Source of the DNA: Ruegeria sp. HKCCD4315 | GTDB taxonomy: Bacteria > Pseudomonadota > Alphaproteobacteria > Rhodobacterales > Rhodobacteraceae | Length of the DNA stretch: 64,000 nucleotides | Assembly (NCBI RefSeq): GCF_013112245.1 | Contig: NZ_WVRN01000001.1 | Location: forward strand, 562,501 to 626,500 | Direction: 5' to 3' | Part shown: piece by piece, positions 35,907 to 45,094 of the stretch | Layout: every line of letters begins with the position of its first letter | Position numbering within the stretch: position 1 is the stretch's first letter | The notes under the pieces: generated by a model | Told to the model about the DNA's origin: nothing | Databases searched by the model: none | What the model saw: the letters and a program-made list of their open reading frames with translations, nothing else | Position numbers and translations under genes: made by a program

Positions 35907-36146
35907 CTACATCAGTTTCAAAGCCAGCCAGGGCACAATGCAAAAGACAAGGGTTAGAATCTTGTAATTGGCAAGATATCTGAAATACGCACGTTTCACG
36001 TCTGGCTGCTCCATTTGGAACAGCTTGCCATGAATGCCCGCAATCCAATCCTGCAGCAGCAGGACCATGACAGTGGTGAACAGAAGAACCGCGATATTGA
36101 GGGCGGCCATCCAGCCGAAAAAAGTTGTCAGAAACTCATGTGTCAC
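35907..36146 (-). CDS. Small membrane protein, DUF6868-like
   Basis: A 79-residue protein with two hydrophobic segments, roughly 8-32 and 60-79, and a charged middle (HGKLFQMEQPDVKRAYFRYL). It looks like the DUF6868 family. GTG start at 36146 with AAAGGGGA upstream. Function unknown. Confidence 0.72.
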   Translation of the reverse strand: MTHEFLTTFFGWMAALNIAVLLFTTVMVLLLQDWIAGIHGKLFQMEQPDVKRAYFRYLANYKILTLVFCIVPWLALKLM

Positions 36147-36233
36147 GACGATCCCCTTTCCCCTACTATATGGGGATCAAGCTGTGCGCTCACAACAGCG
36201 TGAAGTACGGATCGCAAACCGCGACCTGCGTCT

Positions 36234-36971
36234 TCAAAGGTCACTGGAATCCAGTGCGTCTTGCAAGACAACTGCCAAACGTTCGGCCCATTCCCTTTGC
36301 CCAGCGTGATCTGCAATCAGGTCATTGCGCAACTCGATCAAAGCGTTAGGACGGCCAAAAGCGGTGCAGTGCTTGTCAATCGCGTCACCCGGCAACACGC
36401 CAGTGTAAGGTTCGTTGACGCCAACACACAGATCACCTTCGGCCTGAAGACGTTCGATCAGGGGGCGTGAAAAACGTTTGTCCGGGGTGTGCAAGACGCC
36501 GATGTGCCAGGGGCGAGGATCACGTCCGCGAAGCTGGCGGGTGAAGGAATGCATTGAAACGACCACCGCATGGGGCAGGGCGGCCATCTGCGCCAGCGCC
36601 TCGTGATAGGGGCGATAGCACATGTTCAGCCGCCTTACGCGCTCGGCGGCGTCCGCGTGGCGATTGCCGGGGATGATCGAACCGTCATAGAGCTTCATCA
36701 ACAGGGTCGGGTCGTCCTCGCCACGGTTGGGGTCAATGACAAGGCGCGAGAAATTGGCGGCAATCACTGGTGCATCCAAAATCTCTCCGAGATGCTTGGA
36801 GACTTCATATGCGCCGACATCATAGGCAATGTGGCGTTCCATATCTTCACGTGGCAAACCAAGGTCGCCGCCGTTTACTTCGGGGGGAACGGTATTGGTT
36901 GCGTGATCACATGTAATCAACCAGCGCGACGGGCGATCCGCGCCGTGAACAAAAAATGGGGTGTACGTCAT
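36234..36971 (-). CDS. N-formylglutamate amidohydrolase family protein
   Basis: A 245-residue zinc-type amidohydrolase of the FGase family. Recognisable segments are LITCDHATNTVPPE, HIAYDVGAYEVSKHLGEIL, NFSRLVIDPNR and MHSFTR. Characterised relatives release formate from N-formylglutamate at the end of histidine degradation, but no hut genes are nearby, so the substrate may be another N-acyl or formyl amino acid. ATG at 36971. Confidence 0.88.
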   Translation of the reverse strand: MTYTPFFVHGADRPSRWLITCDHATNTVPPEVNGGDLGLPREDMERHIAYDVGAYEVSKHLGEILDAPVIAANFSRLVIDPNRGEDDPTLLMKLYDGSIIPGNRHADAAERVRRLNMCYRPYHEALAQMAALPHAVVVSMHSFTRQLRGRDPRPWHIGVLHTPDKRFSRPLIERLQAEGDLCVGVNEPYTGVLPGDAIDKHCTAFGRPNALIELRNDLIADHAGQREWAERLAVVLQDALDSSDL

Positions 36972-37112
36972 GAGCCTGTCATCTAGTTTGTCGCAGGTGT
37001 AGGGCAGTTGCTTTGAAAAGGGAATTGCGCAATAAGCACTCAGCCGATGTTTGCGGTAACATTTTGCTGTACCCTAATCAGCAAGTAAGACGACGTAAGG
37101 AGATCAAGACCA

Positions 37113-38558
37113 ATGCGACGCCTGAGAAATGTAAAAATCGTGGCGACGCTGGGACCGGCGTCGAGTGACTATGACACCATTCGTGCTTTGCATGAGGCAG
37201 GGGCCGATGTGTTTCGACTCAACATGAGCCACGGCAGCCACGATGAGATCCGCGAGCGGCACAAGATTATTCGGCAGGTCGAAAAGGATCTGGACAGCCC
37301 GATTGCCATTCTGGCTGACCTTCAGGGGCCAAAGCTGCGCGTTGGCGTCTTTGCCAATGAGGCGGAAGAGTTGGAGGAAGGCGCGGCCTTCCGCCTTGAT
37401 CTTGATCCCACCGCCGGAGACATAAACAGGGTATGCCTGCCGCATCCCGAGATTTTTGCGGCGCTTGAGCCGGGTGCGCGCCTGTTGGTGAATGATGGCA
37501 AGATCCGCCTGACGGTTCAGGACTGCGGTCAGGATTTCGCCAACTGCACGGTCGAGGTTGGCGGCACCATCTCGAACCGCAAGGGTGTGAATGTCCCGGA
37601 TGTTGTGCTGCCGCTGGCGGCGTTGTCGGCCAAGGACCGCGACGATCTGGAGTTTGTCTGTCAGCTGGGTGTCGACTGGCTGGCGCTGAGCTTCGTACAG
37701 CGTGCCAAGGATGTGTTCGAGGCCCGGTCTTTGGCTGACGGTCGTGCTGCGATCCTGTCAAAGATTGAAAAGCCCGCTGCGGTTGAGGCGTTTGACGATA
37801 TTCTCGATGCGTCAGATGGGATCATGGTGGCGCGGGGTGATCTGGGCGTGGAACTGCCGGTCTCTGCTGTGCCGCCAATCCAGAAACGTCTGGTCCGTAG
37901 GTGCCGTGGCGCTGCCAAACCGGTCATTGTGGCGACCCAGATGTTGGAAAGCATGATCGAAAGCCCGATGCCCACCCGCGCCGAAGTATCGGATGTGGCG
38001 ACGGCGATCTATGAAGGAACGGACGCCATCATGCTTAGCGCGGAATCGGCCGCTGGAGCCTATCCGGTTGAGGCTGTGCAGACCATGAACAAGGTCGCCA
38101 TCGAGGTTGAGGCCGACCCGACTTATACCCAGATCATCTCCGCCTCGCGCACTGCCAAGGGTACCACTGTTGCCGACGGCATCGTAGCGGCAGCCCGTGA
38201 GATTGCAGAAAAGACCGACATCAAGGCCATCTGTTGTTTCACCCAAAGCGGCACAACGGCCTCTCTGACTGCGCGCGAACGTCCAGGGGTGCCGATCATT
38301 GCCATGACCTCGCAACGCGGCACGGCGCGTCGGTTGTGTCTGAGCTGGGGCTGTAACTGCGTGATGACGCCTGAACTGCAACGCTTCAAGGGTGCAGTGG
38401 TCAACGCGGCCCGCGCTGCACGTGCTGGGGGATTTGCGTCCGAGGCGGATCAGATTGTCGTCACGGCGGGCGTGCCTTTCAACGTTCCGGGTACCACGAA
38501 CATCCTGCGCGTGGCCCCCTGCGACGAACGCCTGATCTACAGCACCGATCCTGAATAG
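37113..38558 (+). CDS. pyk: Pyruvate kinase
   Basis: A 481-residue pyruvate kinase, normal length. MRRLRNVKIVATLGPASSDYD at the start, FRLNMSHG, the active-site signature ILSKIEKPAAVE, MVARGDLGVELP and ATQMLESMIESPMPTRAE are all present. It converts PEP and ADP to pyruvate and ATP. An AAGGAG site precedes the ATG. Stands alone, with a terminator hairpin downstream. Confidence 0.98.
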   Translation: MRRLRNVKIVATLGPASSDYDTIRALHEAGADVFRLNMSHGSHDEIRERHKIIRQVEKDLDSPIAILADLQGPKLRVGVFANEAEELEEGAAFRLDLDPTAGDINRVCLPHPEIFAALEPGARLLVNDGKIRLTVQDCGQDFANCTVEVGGTISNRKGVNVPDVVLPLAALSAKDRDDLEFVCQLGVDWLALSFVQRAKDVFEARSLADGRAAILSKIEKPAAVEAFDDILDASDGIMVARGDLGVELPVSAVPPIQKRLVRRCRGAAKPVIVATQMLESMIESPMPTRAEVSDVATAIYEGTDAIMLSAESAAGAYPVEAVQTMNKVAIEVEADPTYTQIISASRTAKGTTVADGIVAAAREIAEKTDIKAICCFTQSGTTASLTARERPGVPIIAMTSQRGTARRLCLSWGCNCVMTPELQRFKGAVVNAARAARAGGFASEADQIVVTAGVPFNVPGTTNILRVAPCDERLIYSTDPE

Positions 38559-38590
38559 GCTTTTCCCCGGATAGTCCCGGAATTTAGTTA

Positions 38591-38624
38591 GCGGCCGCTG
38601 GCAAAGCGGCCGTTTCCTTTTTTG
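38591..38624 (+). terminator. Terminator-like hairpin after pyk
   Basis: CGGCCGC-TGGCAAA-GCGGCCG (7-bp stem) followed by a T-rich tract TTTCCTTTTTTTG. Confidence 0.75.
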
Positions 38625-38809
38625 TACGCGAAAAACTTGATTTATAAGCGAAATTTGACCCGTACAGGTGAATTTGGCACAATGGGCTTCATTCGTGGGT
38701 AGAATTTCCAGATAAATGACCTAGGGGCAGTCTTAGCCAAAGTTCCAAGTTCCGGCTGCCCTGCCGGGGGCACGGGCCCCGGACTGAACAACAATAATGG
38801 AGGAACAAG

Positions 38810-39247
38810 ATGACAACAAAGATTGTCATAGGACTCGACGGGACAGAGACCGGCGAACGCGCGATTGCCTTTGCCAAAGATCTGGCAAAGCTGATCGGAA
38901 CATGCGAATTGCTGGTTGCCTATGTGATAGAATGGTCCCCTTACACATTTCAAACACCGGAAGAAAACGCCCTGCGCCACAAACGGCGCGAGGAAGAGGT
39001 CGCTTTGGCGTCGTCACGTATCGTGACACCTGCCGTTGACGCCCTCAAGGCAGCTGGTTTCGAAGCGCATGGCGTCGTTCGACATGGCGATGTGGCGGAA
39101 ACTCTGAATGCCATCACGGTCGAAAACGGCGGCTCCCAAATCGTTGTGGGTCGGGCTTCGGCAGATGGTATCAAGAAACGCATCTTCGGCAGCTCGACAC
39201 AGAACCTTGTGATGCATGCCGACGTCCCGGTCACAGTTGTAAATTGA
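38810..39247 (+). CDS. Universal stress protein (UspA family)
   Basis: A 145-residue single-domain Usp protein. The N-terminal IVIGLDGTETGERAIAFA and the ATP-binding G-x2-G-x9-G-S/T pattern (VVGRASADGIKKRIFGSS) are visible, so it is likely an ATP-binding type. It lies 13 bp upstream of the symporter gene and is probably co-transcribed with it, a pattern seen for transporters paired with Usp proteins. Confidence 0.92.
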   Translation: MTTKIVIGLDGTETGERAIAFAKDLAKLIGTCELLVAYVIEWSPYTFQTPEENALRHKRREEEVALASSRIVTPAVDALKAAGFEAHGVVRHGDVAETLNAITVENGGSQIVVGRASADGIKKRIFGSSTQNLVMHADVPVTVVN

Positions 39248-39260
39248 GGTGGGCAGGAAA

Positions 39261-40811
39261 ATGAAAACGCTACAACACCTGTATCTTGCGGCGATTGCCG
39301 CCTTCATGGCCACTGCCGCTTCGGCGCAAGAGGCTCCGGGTCTGGATGACAAGATTAATCAGGCCTTTGCTGATGCAACCGGGCCCTTTGTCAGCTTTAT
39401 CTTCGCTCCGTTTCCGGGAACCGGATTTCCGTGGATCGTGGGTTGGCTGGTCGTCGCAGCCACGGTTTTCACGCTGTATTTCGCTTTCGTGCAGTTCCGC
39501 TTTTTTGGGCACTCGATCAGCCTTGTCAAAGGCGACTATTCCGACCCCAATGATGCCGGTGAGGTCAGCCACTTTCAGGCTCTGGCCACAGCGCTGTCTG
39601 GTACTGTTGGTCTTGGTAATATTGCCGGTGTGGCGGTTGCCATCGGGATCGGTGGGCCGGGGGCCACGTTCTGGATGATCGTCGCGGGCCTGTTGGGCAT
39701 GGCTTCAAAATTCACCGAATGTACACTGGGCGTGAAATACCGCAATGAATATGACGATGGCACCGTCTCGGGCGGCCCGATGTATTATATGTCCAAGGGC
39801 TTTGCCGAGCTTGGATTGCCTGGCGGTAAGATCCTCGCGGTTCTTTTCTCGATCTTCTGTATCCTTGGTGCGCTGGGCGGGGGCAACATGTTCCAGGCCA
39901 ATCAGGCGCACCAGCAGATCGCAGGAATCGTCGGGGATTACCCCGGTTGGATCACTGGTCTGGTCTTTGCGGCCATTGTCTTTGCGGTAATCGTAGGTGG
40001 TCTGAAGTCGATTGCGCGTGTGACTGAAAAGGTCGTACCGTTCATGGGCGTGATGTATGTGCTGGCAGCGCTGGTCATCATCATTATGCACGCTGATCAG
40101 ATCGGCTGGGCCTTTGGCCAGATCTTCGCGGGTGCCTTCACGGGTCTCGGTGTTGCGGGCGGCATGGTCGGTGCGCTGATCCAGGGCTTCCGCCGAGCGG
40201 CGTTTTCGAACGAAGCGGGTGTGGGCTCGGCCGCCATTGCACACTCGGCTGTTCGGACCAAGGAACCGATCACCGAAGGCTTTGTATCGTTGCTTGAACC
40301 GTTCATCGACACCGTTGTGATTTGTACCATGACAGCGCTGGTAATCATTATCACGCAGCAGCTGATCGTCGATCCGGCGACGGGCAACTACATGCTGAAC
40401 GAGGCGGGTAACGCCATTGCCACCGTTGATGGCAACTCCGGCGTCAGCCTGACCTCTGCCGCCTTCGGCAGCGCGTTCAGCTGGTTCCCCTTCATCCTGG
40501 CGATTGCCGTGGTTCTGTTTGCCTTCTCGACCATGATCAGTTGGTCCTACTACGGCCTGAAAGCCTGGACTTACCTGTTCGGCGAAGGTCACACCAAAGA
40601 GCTGGTGTTCAAGATCATCTTCTGCGTCTTCGTTGTCATCGGTGCGGCGGCCAATCTTGGTCCTGTCATCGACTTCTCGGACGCGGCGATCTTTGCGATG
40701 GCTGTGGTGAACGTCTTTGCGCTCTACTTCCTGATGAAAGTGGTGCGTCAGGAACTGGCATCTTATGCAGAACGGCTGAAAAGCGGTGAAATCCGCAAGT
40801 TCGGCCATTAA
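39261..40811 (+). CDS. Sodium:alanine symporter family protein (AGCS)
   Basis: A 516-residue membrane transporter of the alanine/glycine:cation symporter family with an N-terminal hydrophobic leader and about ten further helices. Family signatures include LSGTVGLGNIAGVAVAIGIGGPG, GGPMYYMSKGF, and FSNEAGVGSAAIAHSA. It imports alanine or glycine with sodium. The ATG at 39261 is preferred to GTG 39249. Confidence 0.94.
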   Translation: MKTLQHLYLAAIAAFMATAASAQEAPGLDDKINQAFADATGPFVSFIFAPFPGTGFPWIVGWLVVAATVFTLYFAFVQFRFFGHSISLVKGDYSDPNDAGEVSHFQALATALSGTVGLGNIAGVAVAIGIGGPGATFWMIVAGLLGMASKFTECTLGVKYRNEYDDGTVSGGPMYYMSKGFAELGLPGGKILAVLFSIFCILGALGGGNMFQANQAHQQIAGIVGDYPGWITGLVFAAIVFAVIVGGLKSIARVTEKVVPFMGVMYVLAALVIIIMHADQIGWAFGQIFAGAFTGLGVAGGMVGALIQGFRRAAFSNEAGVGSAAIAHSAVRTKEPITEGFVSLLEPFIDTVVICTMTALVIIITQQLIVDPATGNYMLNEAGNAIATVDGNSGVSLTSAAFGSAFSWFPFILAIAVVLFAFSTMISWSYYGLKAWTYLFGEGHTKELVFKIIFCVFVVIGAAANLGPVIDFSDAAIFAMAVVNVFALYFLMKVVRQELASYAERLKSGEIRKFGH

Positions 40812-40818
40812 CACAAAC

Positions 40819-40846
40819 CACCGGGGCGGCAACCGTCGCCCCGGTG
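40819..40846 (+). terminator. Strong hairpin after the symporter gene
   Basis: CACCGGGGCG-GCAACCGT-CGCCCCGGTG is a perfect 10-bp stem eight bases after the stop codon. It lacks a T run, so it may protect the mRNA end rather than terminate. Confidence 0.6.
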
Positions 40847-40995
40847 TCAGACCAACCGCGCACAAAGCGCAGATTCTGATCGAATCCCCCTTGCCAGTAT
40901 GACGGAACTTGCGTAAATGGCGCTTCTGATCGCGTGACCGGCCGAGATGGCATGCCGAGTCGCGTTTGAAACCGAACCCGAAAAAGGAGACGGAA

Positions 40996-41196
40996 ATGCC
41001 TAAGATGAAGACCAAGTCGAGCGCCAAAAAGCGCTTCAAGGTGACTGCGACCGGTAAGGTCATGGCAGGCCAGGCCGGCAAGCGGCACGGCATGATCAAG
41101 CGGACCAAGAAGTTCATCCGCGACGCCCGTGGCACCACCACCCTGTCCGCCCCCGACGCCAAGATCGTCAAGGGCTACATGCCCTACGACCGCTAA
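40996..41196 (+). CDS. rpmI: 50S ribosomal protein L35
   Basis: A 66-residue basic protein starting [20 protein letters not shown], the L35 signature. AAGGAG ribosome site. Followed by rplT 14 bp downstream. infC, often upstream of rpmI, is not present here. Confidence 0.98.
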   Translation: MPKMKTKSSAKKRFKVTATGKVMAGQAGKRHGMIKRTKKFIRDARGTTTLSAPDAKIVKGYMPYDR

Positions 41197-41210
41197 GAGG
41201 AGATTAAGAG

Positions 41211-41576
41211 ATGTCCCGCGTTAAAGGTGGAACCGTAACTCACGCCCGTCACAAGAAGGTCATTAAGGCTGCCAAAGGTTATTATGGTCGCCGCAAGAGC
41301 ACCTTCAAGGTTGCCCGTCAGGCCGTCGACAAGGCCAACCAGTATGCAACCCGCGACCGTAAGAACCGCAAGCGCAACTTCCGCGCGCTGTGGATCCAGC
41401 GTATCAACGCTGCTGTCCGTTCGCATGACGAAGCTCTGACATATTCCCGCTTCATCAACGGCCTGAACCTGGCCGGTATCGAAGTGGACCGCAAAGTTCT
41501 GGCCGACCTAGCCGTGCACGAACCGGAAGCGTTCGGCGCGATCGTCGCCAAAGCTCAGGCCGCTCTGACTGCCTGA
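41211..41576 (+). CDS. rplT: 50S ribosomal protein L20
   Basis: A 121-residue L20 with the typical start [16 protein letters not shown] and the [20 protein letters not shown] segment. Binds 23S rRNA early in assembly. Its last seven codons and stop are repeated downstream at 42639-42659, after the phytanoyl-CoA-dioxygenase-like gene. A terminator follows; pheS, often downstream, is absent. Confidence 0.98.
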   Translation: MSRVKGGTVTHARHKKVIKAAKGYYGRRKSTFKVARQAVDKANQYATRDRKNRKRNFRALWIQRINAAVRSHDEALTYSRFINGLNLAGIEVDRKVLADLAVHEPEAFGAIVAKAQAALTA

Positions 41577-41578
41577 TC
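41558..41578 (+). repeat. rplT 3'-end repeat, copy A
   Basis: Twenty-one bases at the end of rplT, from GGCCGCTCTGACTG to the TGATC containing the stop codon. They recur exactly at 42639-42659. Confidence 0.85.
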
Positions 41579-41601
41579 TTCTGAAAAGAGACAGTGAAAG
41601 A

Positions 41602-41631
41602 AAAGCCGTCCCGGTTTGGGGCGGCTTTTTT
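41602..41631 (+). terminator. Rho-independent terminator after rplT
   Basis: AAGCCGTCCCGGTTTGGGGC pairs back on itself and is followed by a run of seven T. It is similar to the hairpin at 42683-42712. Confidence 0.9.
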
Positions 41632-41777
41632 GCATCATGGGTTGAAAAGCTCCAAGCGCGCATTCGGTACGGTATGTTTCAATTTTCATTGGCGCCGACG
41701 CAAACCAAAGCCGAAACAGGCTTGGCAGGTCATATTTTTCCACTAACGATTGCTTAGTCATTTCGTGGGAGGCGACG

Positions 41778-42584
41778 ATGGGAATCGACCAAAGGGTACG
41801 AACTTGGGCGAACGCTTACAATCGGGACGGTTATGTAGGTGGTGTTCCGATCCTGACTGAATCCGAAGCGCAAGAACACCGTGCCGCAATGGAATGGGCC
41901 GAAAACCAACTAGGTGCGTCCATGCATTATAAGTCCAAAGCGCACACAATTCTAACTTCGCCGTACAAGCTTGCTACGCACCCCCTGATGCTCGATCTCA
42001 TCGAAGCGCTGATCGGGCCCGACATTCTGTTGTACAATGTTACCTACATCATCAAAGAACCTGGCTCGACCTCGCATGTCAGTTGGCATCAGGATCTGAC
42101 GTATTGGGGCCTGAGTCATGACGACCAGGTATCCGCTTGGCTCGCCTTGTCGCCAGCGGACGAGGAAAGCGGTTGCATGCGAATGCTCCCGGGAAGTCAC
42201 GCGAATGGTGTGATGAGCCATGAAACAACGGAAGATGACGATAACGTTCTTTTGCAGGGGCAGACTGTTCTTGGAGTTGATGAGAGCAAGGCTAAGCTTT
42301 GTCCGCTGCGTCCGGGCGAGGCGAGTTTTCACCATGGTTGGACGCTTCATGCCTCGATGCCGAACAAAAGTAAGGATCGCCGAATTGGGCTGAATATCCA
42401 GTATCTTGCGGCGCATGTACGTCAGACCAAACATGATCTCGATACGGCAATGCTGGTGCGCGGAGAAGACAATTTCGGCCATTTTGGAATCGACACTCCC
42501 GCTGAAAGCGATCTTGATCCTGTGGCGGTGCATAGGCAAATCGAGCTGGAACAGCGTCATGTTGAAATAGCAGGAACAGCCTGA
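41778..42584 (+). CDS. Phytanoyl-CoA dioxygenase family protein (PhyH-like)
   Basis: A 268-residue Fe(II)/2-oxoglutarate-dependent oxygenase. The iron ligands are H104-x-D106 (SWHQDLTYWG) and a distal His in FHHGWTLHAS (probably H191); the 2-oxoglutarate-binding Arg is R201 or R202. The substrate is unknown; bacterial relatives hydroxylate small molecules as varied as ectoine and antibiotics. GGGAGG site before the ATG. The gene sits between two copies of the rplT 3' end and terminator, so it looks like an insertion behind rplT. By eye it is less GC-rich than its neighbours. Confidence 0.88.
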   Translation: MGIDQRVRTWANAYNRDGYVGGVPILTESEAQEHRAAMEWAENQLGASMHYKSKAHTILTSPYKLATHPLMLDLIEALIGPDILLYNVTYIIKEPGSTSHVSWHQDLTYWGLSHDDQVSAWLALSPADEESGCMRMLPGSHANGVMSHETTEDDDNVLLQGQTVLGVDESKAKLCPLRPGEASFHHGWTLHASMPNKSKDRRIGLNIQYLAAHVRQTKHDLDTAMLVRGEDNFGHFGIDTPAESDLDPVAVHRQIELEQRHVEIAGTA

Positions 42585-42638
42585 AGCATTGACGAAACGC
42601 TTTGGGCAAAACGCAAAGCAGAGAGTGGCCCAAACGCT

Positions 42639-42659
42639 GGCCGCTCTGACTGCCTGATC
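42639..42659 (+). repeat. rplT 3'-end repeat, copy B
   Basis: Exact 21-nt copy of the rplT end, including TGA. In the rplT frame the bases before it read VAQTLAALTA then stop, against [10 protein letters not shown] in rplT, so the similarity is longer than the exact match and this looks like the tail of a second, diverged rplT end. Confidence 0.8.
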
Positions 42660-42682
42660 CTCTTTCGAGAGATTTCGAGTTC

Positions 42683-42712
42683 AAGGCCGTCCCGATTGGA
42701 GCGGCCTTTTTT
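42683..42712 (+). terminator. Second rplT-type terminator
   Basis: GGCCGTCCCGATTGGAGCGGCC followed by six T. Closely similar to the hairpin after rplT at 41602-41631 and at a similar distance from the repeat. Confidence 0.88.
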
Positions 42713-42840
42713 GAACGTAGAGAATGTCGGCTCTGAGCCCAAATTTAGCTCCAGTCGCAGTGGCAAAGAACCAGTCACTGTTGCTTAGGTATTGGCTTAA
42801 TGGTCGAGCTGGTCACATAGAAGCAAAGTAGTGGTCGGTG

Positions 42841-43326
42841 TTACGGTTCTTGTGACAACACCTGACCTCGGCTTGTAAACGAGATCCCTTGAGTGCCGCT
42901 TCCACCGACCATGATTGCTTCTACGATAGGGGGTGACACCGGAACTTCTGCCGACCATGTGACTACGAAATTCGCGCCAATGCCGTCTCCGACGCTACCA
43001 ATAGGTACAAGCGCATTCATTGACCCAAATGGCATCAGTTGAACGGGCTCATTTATGAGGGTTTCCAGAAGCTGCCCCGCTCTGTCGTAATATTCGACGC
43101 GCTCAACTTTGATCTCTGATTGAAGACTAATGTTGTGCACAACGAGGGTAGACGCGAGCGGTTCGCTGCGCCCCTCCTGCGTGAATACTCGCGAGTAGGA
43201 GGGAACATAGATGACTTGAGATGTTACACTCTCCGAAACTTGTGCGAATGAAGGGCTTGGTACAGTCGTCAACGAAACCAAAGCCATTGAGAGTGACCAG
43301 AAATATCTGCGGGAGAAAAACTTCAT
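42841..43326 (-). CDS. DUF3124 domain-containing exported protein
   Basis: A 161-residue protein with a signal peptide of about 28 residues (ends PSFA). The rest fits DUF3124: SQVIYVPSYSRVF, STLVVHN, VEYYDRAGQLL, and a GANFVVTWSAE strand near the end. Probably a periplasmic beta-sandwich of unknown function. Located just downstream of the possible insertion at rplT. Confidence 0.78.
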   Translation of the reverse strand: MKFFSRRYFWSLSMALVSLTTVPSPSFAQVSESVTSQVIYVPSYSRVFTQEGRSEPLASTLVVHNISLQSEIKVERVEYYDRAGQLLETLINEPVQLMPFGSMNALVPIGSVGDGIGANFVVTWSAEVPVSPPIVEAIMVGGSGTQGISFTSRGQVLSQEP

Positions 43327-43426
43327 TTAGGAGAATGCTCCGTTTGTTCAGTCGTGAATATGAGCATACGGATGACAAGATTCGGCGCAAGAAAATGACC
43401 GCTTTGTCCGCACTTCGACTATTCAC

Positions 43427-43467
43427 AAAAAAAACCGACACTCGATGTGCCGGTTTTTCTTTTTTTA
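43427..43467 (-). terminator. Rho-independent terminator of the aminotransferase gene
   Basis: On the minus strand AAACCGGCAC-(loop)-GTGTCGGTTT, nine of ten pairs, followed by eight T. It lies just after the aminotransferase stop codon. Confidence 0.85.
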
Positions 43468-43480
43468 ATATTCGGTCAGC

Positions 43481-44872
43481 TTACCCGAAAACACGCCCCA
43501 GCGCGCCATCGACCGCGTCGGTGATCTGGTCGATGTCGTCCGCCGTTGCGATCAGTGCGGGCGAGAAGCACAGCGTGTTGTTACGGCTGGGGATCGAGCG
43601 GTTGGTGGCACCGATGATGACGCCCTGCGCCATACAATCGGCGACAACGGCTTGAACCCGCTTTTCGTCCATCGGGTCTTTGGTCGCACGGTCAGTGACC
43701 AGTTCGGCCCCCAGGAACAGGCCCTTGCCGCGTACGTCACCAATGACTTTGTGCTTTTCCATCAACGCTTGCAGGTTGCCCATCATGCGGTCGCCCATGT
43801 CGGTGCAATTGCCCAGCAGGTTCTCATCTTCGATGATGCGCATGTTCTCAATCGCTGCCGCCGGACCGGCCGTGCAGCCGCCAAAGGTCGAGATGTCACG
43901 GAAATAGTTCAGCGGATCCGACGCGTCGTCCTTGAACATGTCAAAGACTTCTTCGGTGGTGACCATGCAGGCAATCGCCGCATAGCCCGAGGCCACGCCC
44001 TTGGCCATGGTCACGAAGTCAGGTTTAATGCCGTATTGCTGGTATCCGAACCATGTGCCGGTCCGGCCAACACCGCAGACAACCTCGTCGATATGCAGCA
44101 GCACGTCGTATTTCTTGCAGATCTCCTGCACGCGCTGCCAATACCCTTCGGGCGCTTCGATTACGCCGCCGCCAGCCGTTACCGGTTCAAGGCACAGGGC
44201 ACCAACTGTGTCGGGGCCTTCGCGCAGGATGACCTCTTCGATCTGATCCGCCGCCCATTCGCCGAAATTCTCTTCCGGTGCGCCGTCCAGTTCGTGCTTG
44301 CGGTATTCCATGCAGTGCGGCACGCGTACGAAGTCAGGCGCGAAAGGTCCGTATTGCGCAGTCCGTTCATCCTGACCGCCGGCCGACATGGTTGCCAACG
44401 TCGAGCCGTGATAGTCGCGGTCGCGGTACAGAATCTTGGTCTTCTTGCCGCCGTAGCGCTTATGCGCGATCTGACGGACCATCTTGAAGGCTTTCTCGTT
44501 CGCTTCAGAGCCGGAGTTGGTGTAGTAGACGCGGCTCATTCCCGGCATCTTGTCGATCAGCTGTTCGGCAAAGATTGCGCCGGGGATCGAGCCTGCCGAG
44601 TTGGCGAAATAGCATAGTTTCATCAACTGATCATAGACGGCCTTGCAGATCGATTCGCGGCCATAGCCAACGTTCACGGTCCACACTCCACCGGAAACAG
44701 CGTCCAGGTGTTCTTTGCCCTTCTGGTCCCAGACGCGCATGCCTTTGCCTTCGACAATGATGCGCGGGTCATTGGTTTCAAAGGGTTTATGCTGAATCAG
44801 GTGGTGCCAGATATGAGCGCGGTCGGCCTCGACCACGCGGGAAAGATCGTTTTCGTTGAACGTGCCGTCCAT
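43481..44872 (-). CDS. Class III aminotransferase, taurine:pyruvate aminotransferase-like
   Basis: A 463-residue PLP enzyme. It matches well, from memory, roseobacter taurine:pyruvate aminotransferase: MDGTFNENDLSRVVEADRAH start, HLDAVSGGVWTVNVGYG, YYTNSGSEANEKAFK, and LLHIDEVVCGVGRTG with the cofactor Asp; the PLP Lys is in TMAKGVASGYA. Tpa yields sulfoacetaldehyde and alanine. No xsc or tau transporter genes are nearby, so another omega-amine substrate is possible. The ATG at 44872 has AAGGA seven bases upstream; an ATG at 44887 is not needed. Confidence 0.85.
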   Translation of the reverse strand: MDGTFNENDLSRVVEADRAHIWHHLIQHKPFETNDPRIIVEGKGMRVWDQKGKEHLDAVSGGVWTVNVGYGRESICKAVYDQLMKLCYFANSAGSIPGAIFAEQLIDKMPGMSRVYYTNSGSEANEKAFKMVRQIAHKRYGGKKTKILYRDRDYHGSTLATMSAGGQDERTAQYGPFAPDFVRVPHCMEYRKHELDGAPEENFGEWAADQIEEVILREGPDTVGALCLEPVTAGGGVIEAPEGYWQRVQEICKKYDVLLHIDEVVCGVGRTGTWFGYQQYGIKPDFVTMAKGVASGYAAIACMVTTEEVFDMFKDDASDPLNYFRDISTFGGCTAGPAAAIENMRIIEDENLLGNCTDMGDRMMGNLQALMEKHKVIGDVRGKGLFLGAELVTDRATKDPMDEKRVQAVVADCMAQGVIIGATNRSIPSRNNTLCFSPALIATADDIDQITDAVDGALGRVFG

Positions 44873-45094
44873 GACAAGTCCTTTCACTGAGATGCGCTTG
44901 AGGGGCTATTGGTCAGGCCACACCCCCGCCTGTGTTTAAGATGCTTCAGATCACCGCGAAAGGCCCGTTGTAAGTAGGGCCAGATCGCGCCATCCCATAT
45001 TGCCAGAAGTTGGGCCTATCGTATTACTACGGATTTGTCAGAGCACCAAGATTATGCTCAAGTCGCGCGAACTGTGATTTGGGAGGATCAGCAG

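Noticed and set aside
39705..41171. A 488-residue frame opposite the alanine symporter gene
   Set aside because: Antisense to a clear transporter and the rpmI gene, rich in Arg, His and Asp, with no recognisable motif.
43652..44617. A 321-residue plus-strand frame
   Set aside because: Antisense to the class III aminotransferase gene, which has full family motifs.
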